A DNA stretch of 5,344 nt from an uncultured Clostridium sp. GTDB taxonomy: Bacteria > Bacillota > Clostridia > UBA1212 > UBA1255. The position numbers and the translations under genes are program-made. The stretch lies in contig USLW01000172.1 in NCBI GenBank assembly GCA_900555605.1, forward strand, positions 1 to 5,344, given 5' to 3'. Below the pieces are notes generated by a model that was not told where the DNA came from, did not search any database, and saw nothing but the letters and a program-made list of their open reading frames with translations. Position 1 is the first letter of the stretch; each line of letters opens with the position of its first letter. Of this stretch, positions 1-4,675 are shown piece by piece.

Positions 1-255
1 CGTGATCTCCGCGTCCGGGGCATCCGAGCGCACGGTGCAGTCACGGCCGGACACTGCGGTGCCGTGATAAGTAAAGGTAATGTGATCAAGGGGGATTTCA
101 GCACCTGTTTGTTCTAAAAGATAGCCGGTTTCATGCGTCAGCACAGGGCTGTCCGCAGATACGGCCGCAGGGGAGCCGGTACAAAGACAGAGCATCATAC
201 ATGTACATAAGGCTGCGGCGCAGCATAACATGCGAAGGTTCCTGAACAGAGCCAT
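1..255 (-). CDS. Secreted protein of unknown function, N-terminal 85 residues only
   Basis: This is the 5' end of a minus-strand gene that runs off the left edge of the window; all 85 codons are open. The start ATG at 255-253 is preceded by AAAGGAG at 273-267, 11 bases away. The protein begins MALFRNLRML and has a hydrophobic, unusually cysteine-rich stretch (Cys at 11, 12, 17, 19, 23 and 25). It then reads SPAAVSA-DSPV, a good signal peptidase I site after Ala34. There is no proper lipobox. The mature part starts with a threonine- and acid-rich segment (residues 35-85) that I do not recognise; it could be the start of a beta-sandwich domain. It lies downstream of the LamG gene in the same direction, but a terminator at 374-408 separates them, so it probably has its own transcript. 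Export is well supported; the function is unknown. Confidence 0.8.
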   Translation of the reverse strand, partial: MALFRNLRMLCCAAALCTCMMLCLCTGSPAAVSADSPVLTHETGYLLEQTGAEIPLDHITFTYHGTAVSGRDCTVRSDAPDAEIT

Positions 256-281
256 TTTTATTTCAACTCCTTTTTATTATA

Positions 282-311
282 AAAATACAGCGGGTTTCAT
301 TCTTTTTCCAA
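282..311 (-). promoter_or_regulatory. Weak candidate promoter for the left-edge secreted protein gene
   Basis: A TTGGAA -35-like box (311-306) and a TATTTT -10-like box (287-282) are separated by 18 bases on the minus strand. Transcription would start near 275, giving a very short leader that still holds the AAAGGAG ribosome site. Both boxes are imperfect. The main support is that the upstream terminator at 374-408 makes a promoter in this gap necessary. Confidence 0.25.
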
Positions 312-373
312 TCGGACCGCCGCCGGGGAAGCACAGCGGTTCCAAAGGCAAGATCATGGGTTCCGCAATATAC

Positions 374-408
374 AAAATGGGGCGGCCGATTAAGGTCCGC
401 CCCATTTT
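374..408 (-). terminator. Rho-independent terminator after the LamG gene
   Basis: A perfect 12-bp inverted repeat (AAAATGGGGCGG at 374-385 and CCGCCCCATTTT at 397-408) encloses an 11-base loop. It begins about 42 bases past the stop codon of the LamG gene. On the minus strand the GC-rich stem ends in ATTTT and is followed by a T-rich GTATATT, the layout of an intrinsic terminator. The A-rich and T-rich flanks make it usable in both directions, but only a minus-strand gene reads into it here. Confidence 0.85.
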
Positions 409-450
409 CTTTTCATCTGACGGAAACGGCAGGCGCGCAAAGGCAGAGAC

Positions 451-1299
451 TTATCCGTGTTTTCTGCCTGCTCTTTTTGTAACCGCCTGCATTGCGGCAA
501 TGCAAAAAGCTGCCGACAGCATAACCCAGGCCGTAGCCGAATCTCCGGTGTCGATATTGTTCAGCGTGACGCCTGCAGTCACATTTGCATTTGCCGCAAC
601 TTCTTCCGGTGTCAGATCTCTGCTGTAAAAACGCAGAGATTTCACGACAGCGGAGTAATTTCTGGAATCCTCGTCGTGTCCGATGAAGAAATTTCCGGCG
701 GCGCCGATACGGGAGGCCGCCGCTGCTTTTGCAACCTCCTGACCGTCTGAATAGAGGATCGCTGAGCCGCCGGCACGGAAGGTTACCGTCACCGTATGAC
801 CGTTAACCAGATCGCGGCCGTTTGCTGCCTTTGGCCGCGTATTGCCTGCGTTCTTAAACTCCAGTTCTCCGTTGGAGACGCGGATGAACAGTGAAAAGTT
901 GTCATTTTGGTCGTTGTTGAGGAAGGTATTGAAATCCTTTCCTTTGGGGACAAATTCATCCAGGACCATTTCTACGGTAAATGATTCGCCGTTGATTAGG
1001 TTCAGCAATGTTTCGGGCAGTATGATTTTCTGTGAATCAATGGCAAGCCCCTGATCTGTCCAGGTACATTTCTCACTGAGCGTTAGATCGAAATGATTTC
1101 CGTTTCCGCTGACATCATACCATTTTCCGGAGCTTTTGTCCTGCCCATTCAGCGTATTGAAGCTGCCTTCATATAATGCCGCAAGACCGTCTGTCACGTA
1201 ATGGATCTGAATGTCTGCGGCAGAAACCGGCACACATAGAACCGTAAGCGTAAGAATCAACATCAATAATGAAAAAACGAGCGGTTTTTTCTGCTTCAT
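451..1299 (-). CDS. Secreted LamG/concanavalin A-like protein with C-terminal wall-sorting-like tail
   Basis: This 282-residue exported protein has a basic N-terminus (MKQKK), a hydrophobic core (about 7-22) and a signal peptidase I site at VSA-A (after residue 27). Residues about 36-240 look like a LamG-type jelly roll. They open with GLAALYEGSFN and KWYDVSGNGNHFDL and close with KSLRFYSRDLTPEEV, the usual first and last strands of this fold, which commonly binds glycans or matrix proteins. The C-terminus has IDTGD (249-253), then a hydrophobic stretch (about 255-273), then KRAGRK. This matches the order of a sortase sorting signal of the TGD type, though the usual proline is missing; a plain membrane anchor is the alternative. 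Three ATG codons lie in a row (1305, 1302, 1299). GGAGGG at 1311-1306 is only correctly spaced for the third, so 1299 is chosen. It lies 93 bases downstream of the lipoprotein gene, has its own promoter, and ends before a strong terminator. It is probably a surface-binding partner of the lipoprotein. No catalytic residues are evident. Confidence 0.85.
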   Translation of the reverse strand: MKQKKPLVFSLLMLILTLTVLCVPVSAADIQIHYVTDGLAALYEGSFNTLNGQDKSSGKWYDVSGNGNHFDLTLSEKCTWTDQGLAIDSQKIILPETLLNLINGESFTVEMVLDEFVPKGKDFNTFLNNDQNDNFSLFIRVSNGELEFKNAGNTRPKAANGRDLVNGHTVTVTFRAGGSAILYSDGQEVAKAAAASRIGAAGNFFIGHDEDSRNYSAVVKSLRFYSRDLTPEEVAANANVTAGVTLNNIDTGDSATAWVMLSAAFCIAAMQAVTKRAGRKHG

Positions 1300-1305
1300 C
1301 ATCAT

Positions 1306-1311
1306 CCCTCC
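1306..1311 (-). promoter_or_regulatory. Ribosome binding site deciding between three tandem ATG starts
   Basis: GGAGGG on the minus strand directly abuts the first of three consecutive ATG codons. GGAGG lies 1, 4 and 7 bases from the three ATGs. Only the third (1299) has a normal spacing, so translation should start there. Confidence 0.75.
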
Positions 1312-1315
1312 GATG

Positions 1316-1360
1316 TATTAAATTTATATTTATTAATATAATATCAATATAAATTTAATA
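1316..1360. repeat. 15-bp AT-only inverted repeat across the LamG gene promoter
   Basis: The arms TATTAAATTTATATT (1316-1330) and AATATAAATTTAATA (1346-1360) are perfect reverse complements with a 15-base spacer. One arm fills most of the space between the -35 and -10 boxes of the LamG gene promoter. The other begins at about the expected transcription start. The -10 box lies in the spacer. Each arm is itself partly symmetrical around AAATTT. The placement suggests a two-site operator for a repressor. In read-through RNA from the lipoprotein gene it could also fold into an AU stem close to the ribosome site. Low sequence complexity makes chance more likely than for a mixed-base repeat. Confidence 0.6.
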
Positions 1361-1366
1361 TGTCAA
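1338..1366 (-). promoter_or_regulatory. Sigma-A-type promoter of the LamG gene
   Basis: A perfect TTGACA -35 box (1366-1361) and a TATTAT -10 box (1343-1338) are separated by the ideal 17 bases. The predicted start is near 1331, about 31 bases before the ATG at 1299. The gene can therefore be expressed without read-through from the lipoprotein gene. Confidence 0.85.
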
Positions 1367-1368
1367 CA

Positions 1369-1380
1369 ATTTCCGGAAAT
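1369..1380. promoter_or_regulatory. 12-bp palindrome just upstream of the LamG -35 box
   Basis: ATTTCCGGAAAT is a perfect palindrome lying two bases upstream of the -35 box, between the lipoprotein stop codon and the LamG promoter. The position would suit an activator or repressor site. One perfect 12-bp palindrome is expected by chance in a window of this size, so only its position speaks for it. It is not followed by a T-run and is not a terminator. Confidence 0.35.
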
Positions 1381-1392
1381 ATTTTCAGCGTT

Positions 1393-3702
1393 TTATGACC
1401 GATCCTGCCTGTACACCTCAACCTCACTGAGCTGAAACAAATAGCCGTCGTTTCCGCCTAATGCATCTGTCATTTCCAGTGCGGTCACCCGTATATATCG
1501 TGCCGGAACAGCGGAAAAGGAGCAAGCCCGGGGCAGGGCGCCGAGACCTGCAGCCTCTGTACAGCGCGCGGCCTCTGTCCAATTTTTCCGGTCCTCAGAG
1601 ACCTCAATTTTAAAGGATTTCGGAAAATAAGCGCTGGTTCCGTCCTGACGCGGGTACAGAAGCACCAAGTCAATCGGATACGTTTCCTGCAGATCTACAA
1701 TCAGCCACTCTTCGCCGAACGGATCATTCATATGAATTTTTATCTGAGAGGACCAGCCTGTTTCAATATTTCCGTCTGTCAGATGGGATTTCATCCACCC
1801 CCAATTTTCTACTGAGGAAGAAACCGTTACAGGCTTATGCAGTGCGGCGTTATTTTCTGCCGTGATGGTTTCGTCGGGAACAAAGGGCTTTTGGATTTCC
1901 TGTGTTCCGGTATCATGATAGATCTCTATTTCCGCCAGCTCCGCAACCTCTCTGCCCCCTGCCTGCCTGCATTGGTGAAGGACGAGTTTGACATACCGCG
2001 CGGATACTGTGTCAAAAGTGACAGTGGGAATTTCTGTTTGGGTGGGCTGCTCTGTGATATGAGAAGCGGCAGCGCACCATTCCTTTCCGTCTTCTGAGTA
2101 CAAAATAGAGTATTCCACAGGGAAATAGGTGCCGAAGGAGTCTGTTCCATACGCGCCGGTGGGGTACAGATCGACGCGGTTGATCTCGACGGCGCGCTTC
2201 AGATCCACCATCAGATAGATTTCGGGGTCTTCTCGGTTTTCCGCCGTCCGCTGGTAGCGCCAGCCTTTTACGGAGGCAGACGAAAAACGGGTGCCGTCAT
2301 TGGCGCGGCATGCATAATATCCGTTTTCTCCCACGGAATAGGAAGCGTAAATTGGTTTTTCCAAAGCAAGATTTTGAGCGGAAGCATCCGCATACGGCTT
2401 CGTAAGGTCAACGCCCTTTTCCAGCTGATACAGCCGGAAGCCCCCGGCGGAAAATTCTGCGGTGAATGCGCCGTTTTCTATGGGCACTGCAGCCGCTGCT
2501 TCTGCGCCCCCGGTAACATCCGTCAGCGCGGAGACGCCCTGCAGACGGAACGTAATTTTCGCATCATTTGTATAATCCTTATTGACAATCATCAGATAAT
2601 TTCGCCCGTTTACGCGATCCTTCATCAGCGATACCAGAAAATCTGTCTGATCCGCGCCGGCTGACAAATACCAGTCCTCCGGAAGCATAACCGTAGCGGA
2701 ATCTGCGCGGCCGTGGTGATAAATTTCGAGCGCATCTAAATTCCCTAAAATTTTGCTCACCTTTTTAACAGAACGGTTGATATCTGCGATGCCGTCGAAG
2801 GTATCGGATTTTGTTCCGTCCGGCCGGATGATGGCATCCGTAAATTCTTCGTTGCCCCTGTCCACCGGCGTCATATATGTAAAATATTTGAGATTTTTAT
2901 AGCCGTAAGCCAGCGCCGCCGAAGCATGATATCTGGTCTCGGAGACCGTGGGCCGCCTGAATCCGTTGATCACGCCTACCGACTGCAGATAAAGCGCCGT
3001 ATCAACGCCGTATTTAAGTCCGATTTCCCGCACGAAGTTCATATTGGCAAACATCTGCGGCACAGAGCCTGCCTCCAGACCGAACGGATACTGGTCATAC
3101 GAAAGATAACTCATATTTTCCGGACCTGCGGCATTGATCCAATCCTCCGCGTGTCCTTTCGGGTCCTGAAGCGCACCCATGGGCAGCATATTGAGCTGCA
3201 CGAGACAGCCCGGCATTTCTTCCCGGAAAATCCGGGCAATGCGGCCGTAAGGATTCGCGTTTGACGGCTCATCCTTCAAATAAAAACCCGCGACACAATC
3301 GTATTCCCGGTAACGCCGGGCAAGCTGGCGCAGCTGTTCATCCGTCTTGCCGAGCAGATCCGTAAAGTCCGAATCCGCAACGGTAACCTGAATCCCCCGT
3401 TCCCCGCATAATTTCAGCATTTCCTCCAATGTCCCGGGATCTGTAAAAATCGGGTCCGTGCCCCATTCCAGCAGATCAATTCCCGCCTCTTTCAGCAGAT
3501 CGTATTGCTCTGCCGTGGTAAAGCCCTTCATTGGCGGCCAAAAGACAGAAATCAGAATTTCACCATTTCCGTTCATTTCCAAGTCATCCTTTTGATTTTG
3601 ATTATTTTTGTCCGAAGGCCGGTTTCCTGTACAGGCCAGCAGCAGACAGCCGATACAGGCTAAACATACCGCAATCAAAATTACCCGATATTTTCTTTTC
3701 AT
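1393..3702 (-). CDS. Lipoprotein with TIM-barrel glycoside hydrolase-like domain and two CBM32-like domains
   Basis: This 769-residue protein is predicted to sit lipid-anchored outside the membrane. MKRKYR, a hydrophobic core and lipobox LLAC give a lipidated Cys24, followed by a polar linker to about residue 45. Residues about 48-285 alternate strands and helices like a TIM barrel: ILISVFW (strand 1), IDLLEWG (2), IQVTVADSD (3), VAGFYLKDEPSN (4), CLVQLNML (5), SYLSYDQYPF (6), DTALYLQSVG (7) and LKYFTYMTP (8). Glu145 in the strand-4 DEP motif is the likely acid/base. The strand-7 position that holds the nucleophile in clan GH-A seems to be Gln240. Residues about 340-428 look like a beta-sandwich. 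Residues about 443-596 and 617-764 are two diverged F5/8 type C (CBM32-like) domains, with NLALEKP/AALHKP openings and ARYVKL/ARYIRV plus ELAEIEIY/QLSEVEVY endings. The start at 3702 is chosen for the lipobox signal peptide, AGGGG 6 bases upstream, and a promoter at 3777-3804. The frame stays open a further 101 codons upstream, but that part encloses the promoter. Likely role: recognising and cutting a host or plant glycan. The exact family and substrate are not known to me, and an inactive binding protein is possible. Confidence 0.9.
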   Translation of the reverse strand: MKRKYRVILIAVCLACIGCLLLACTGNRPSDKNNQNQKDDLEMNGNGEILISVFWPPMKGFTTAEQYDLLKEAGIDLLEWGTDPIFTDPGTLEEMLKLCGERGIQVTVADSDFTDLLGKTDEQLRQLARRYREYDCVAGFYLKDEPSNANPYGRIARIFREEMPGCLVQLNMLPMGALQDPKGHAEDWINAAGPENMSYLSYDQYPFGLEAGSVPQMFANMNFVREIGLKYGVDTALYLQSVGVINGFRRPTVSETRYHASAALAYGYKNLKYFTYMTPVDRGNEEFTDAIIRPDGTKSDTFDGIADINRSVKKVSKILGNLDALEIYHHGRADSATVMLPEDWYLSAGADQTDFLVSLMKDRVNGRNYLMIVNKDYTNDAKITFRLQGVSALTDVTGGAEAAAAVPIENGAFTAEFSAGGFRLYQLEKGVDLTKPYADASAQNLALEKPIYASYSVGENGYYACRANDGTRFSSASVKGWRYQRTAENREDPEIYLMVDLKRAVEINRVDLYPTGAYGTDSFGTYFPVEYSILYSEDGKEWCAAASHITEQPTQTEIPTVTFDTVSARYVKLVLHQCRQAGGREVAELAEIEIYHDTGTQEIQKPFVPDETITAENNAALHKPVTVSSSVENWGWMKSHLTDGNIETGWSSQIKIHMNDPFGEEWLIVDLQETYPIDLVLLYPRQDGTSAYFPKSFKIEVSEDRKNWTEAARCTEAAGLGALPRACSFSAVPARYIRVTALEMTDALGGNDGYLFQLSEVEVYRQDRS

Positions 3703-3758
3703 TTTCCGCCCCTTTTCTCTCGTTTTGCCCGAAGTATATTTTGAAAAACTTTTTTGCA

Positions 3759-3771
3759 CATTTAATATATG
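3759..3771. promoter_or_regulatory. Near-palindrome at the lipoprotein transcription start
   Basis: CATTTAATATATG is symmetrical apart from one pair and covers the predicted start point of the lipoprotein transcript (about 3770). An AT-rich dyad in this place could be an operator. It is short and AT-rich, so chance is a real alternative. Confidence 0.25.
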
Positions 3772-3776
3772 AATTA

Positions 3777-3804
3777 ATAATAAAGGATACACCGCATTTG
3801 TCAA
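3777..3804 (-). promoter_or_regulatory. Sigma-A-type promoter of the lipoprotein gene
   Basis: A perfect TTGACA (3804-3799) and TATTAT (3782-3777) are spaced by 16 bases on the minus strand. Transcription would start near 3770 and give a leader of about 68 bases before the ATG at 3702. This excludes the longer open frame upstream as the true N-terminus, because the promoter lies inside it. Confidence 0.8.
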
Positions 3805-3987
3805 GAAAAGAATTTGCGCGGACAGGCAATTTCCTAAAAAGGCCATCTCGCCGCCGGCATTTGCCTGCGCTGCAGCAAGCCCGATTTTGCAGACCCGCCG
3901 CCGACACCTGCCGATAAAGCGCCTCCATTCACAGCACGTCAACAATGAAGAAATCAGGAACAAAAAAGGAACGTTTTTGCGGCATAA
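3805..3987. other. Gene-free part of the divergent intergenic region
   Basis: The gap between the lipoprotein start and the plus-strand gene is 373 bases (3703-4075). Its outer parts hold the two divergent promoters described separately. This central stretch shows no ribosome-site-plus-start combination, no RNA gene and no convincing hairpin. Open frames crossing it are continuations of the lipoprotein frame or its shadows. A 6-bp CAAAAA/TTTTTG pair at 3961-3979 is too weak to call. Confidence 0.6.
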
Positions 3988-4008
3988 AAATTGAAATAAT
4001 ATCAATTT
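3988..4008. promoter_or_regulatory. 7-bp inverted repeat just upstream of the plus-strand promoter
   Basis: AAATTGA (3988-3994) and TCAATTT (4002-4008) are perfect inverted arms around a 7-base spacer. They end one base before the -35 box of the plus-strand gene. Its centre shares the 11-mer ATAATATCAAT (3996-4006) with the LamG promoter region (1338-1348). It could be a regulator site, but the sequence is AT-rich and short. Confidence 0.35.
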
Positions 4009-4009
4009 C

Positions 4010-4038
4010 TTGACTTCCGTCTGCCCATAGGATATTAT
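4010..4038 (+). promoter_or_regulatory. Sigma-A-type promoter of the broken secreted-protein gene
   Basis: TTGACT (4010-4015) and TATTAT (4033-4038) are separated by 17 bases. The expected start is near 4045, about 31 bases before the ATG at 4076. AGAGG at 4061-4065 provides the ribosome site. The gene therefore still looks transcribed although its reading frame is broken. Confidence 0.8.
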
Positions 4039-4075
4039 TGTAAATAGCAGTTAATGTTACAGAGGAATACATACT

Positions 4076-4444
4076 ATGAGGCCGATTATGCGCAAAATTT
4101 TTTCTGCTTTTGTATGTCTGGCGACGATGATCACGATGCAGCTTTCATCAACCGCCCGGAAGGCATATCTTTCGGAAAATTTATCAGAATCAAAGAATCT
4201 GAATGAATTTTTAGATGCCGCTTCTGTTACGGAAAGCAATAGATTCAATACAAATATAGTAAGCGAGGATGTTTCGAGAAGATCTGCTTTTGAAAAGCAT
4301 TTTATTTGTAATGATGGTTCCTATATTGCTGCTGCATATCCTGAAGTGATACATGTCTTTAAAGAGGGACAGTGGGAAGAAGCCAGATGGGATTTATTAT
4401 CGCGGCGGGCAGTTTGCTTTGGGTTTTATAAATACGACAGTTAG
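4076..4444 (+). pseudogene. 5' fragment of a secreted protein gene (122 residues, frame-disrupted)
   Basis: The promoter, AGAGG ribosome site (10 bases from the ATG) and signal peptide are intact: MRPIMRK, then a hydrophobic stretch at about 8-24. Residues about 67-103 (RRSAFEKHFICNDGSYIAAA, then YPEVIHVFKEGQWEE) resemble an N-terminal segment that I associate with large exported Clostridia proteins, including RHS-repeat-type ones, of the form KHF..DGSY.A..YP.P.H....G.W..ID. After GQWEEA the likeness stops, and the frame ends in an unrelated-looking tail (RWDLLSRR...) at 4444. The next stretch with protein-like character, from about 4389, is in a different frame. I therefore read this as the 5' end of a broken gene. 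It would still give a small secreted product if expressed. The alternative is an intact, unrecognised 122-residue protein. Confidence 0.6.
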
Positions 4445-4613
4445 CCCGACAATAGACTTGTGGCTTGAACGATTTTGTCTCATGGCTAAAAATGGGTATA
4501 ATATTAAAGAATGTATTTATGAAGCCGATGTTTTTGCTGGTATACCTATAATTGGAAATGGTGTGGGAATGAAATATTTTATTGGTGATACTTATCAGGT
4601 GTTAAGCAGATAG
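4389..4613 (+). pseudogene. 3' fragment resembling the C-terminus of a caspase-like peptidase
   Basis: About 74 codons of coherent protein sequence lie in a frame different from the preceding fragment and end at TAG 4611-4613. The order of features is GGQFALGFINTTV, a WLERFCLMAKNGYNIKECIYEA helix-like part, then GMKYFIGDTYQVL. It recalls the region after the catalytic cysteine in clan CD (clostripain/gingipain/CHAT-like) proteins: a strand with G(F), a helix, a 'G.t..eA...A' helix, and a closing 'GD...L' strand. No catalytic His or Cys part is present, so it cannot be active alone. The frame has an upstream ATG at 4353 inside the 5' fragment but no Shine-Dalgarno there. A gene that lost its middle, or a one-base frameshift at about 4383-4390, would explain both pieces. 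The family assignment is by pattern memory only. Confidence 0.5.
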
Positions 4614-4675
4614 CAGTACTTAAGGTTTTGGCATTTTAGAAAAATAATATTAATTAAATAGAAGGAGCCGTTCTT

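Noticed and set aside
276..281. Perfect TATAAT on the minus strand before the left-edge gene
   Set aside because: Transcription from it would begin inside the ribosome binding site, and there is no -35 box at the right distance.
230..628. Plus-strand open frame of 132 codons across the terminator
   Set aside because: It overlaps the signal-peptide region of one minus-strand gene and the 3' end of another, spans a terminator hairpin, and has no protein-like pattern or ribosome site.
1837..3264. Several plus-strand open frames (1837-2097, 2374-2664, 2926-3264) antisense to the lipoprotein gene
   Set aside because: They are reverse-strand shadows of a long, well-supported coding frame, with atypical composition and no ribosome sites.
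3531..3928. Open frames on both strands at the start of the lipoprotein gene (3531-3917 plus, 3602-3928 minus)
   Set aside because: Both overlap the lipoprotein start and promoter, lack ribosome sites and show no conserved protein features.
3996..4001. TATTAT on the minus strand as a second promoter of the lipoprotein gene
   Set aside because: The -35 position at 17 bases reads GCAGAC, far from consensus, while a much better promoter exists at 3777-3804.
3703..4005. N-terminal extension of the lipoprotein to an ATG at 4005
   Set aside because: It contains the gene's own promoter, has no signal for export, is very Cys/Arg-rich, and would bury the lipobox signal peptide inside the protein.
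4628..4656. Promoter for the gene at 4676 (TTGGCA with an AT-rich -10)
   Set aside because: With 17-base spacing the -10 reads TAATTA, a poor match; the better TATTAA has only 15-base spacing. Read-through from the promoter at 4010-4038 is as likely.
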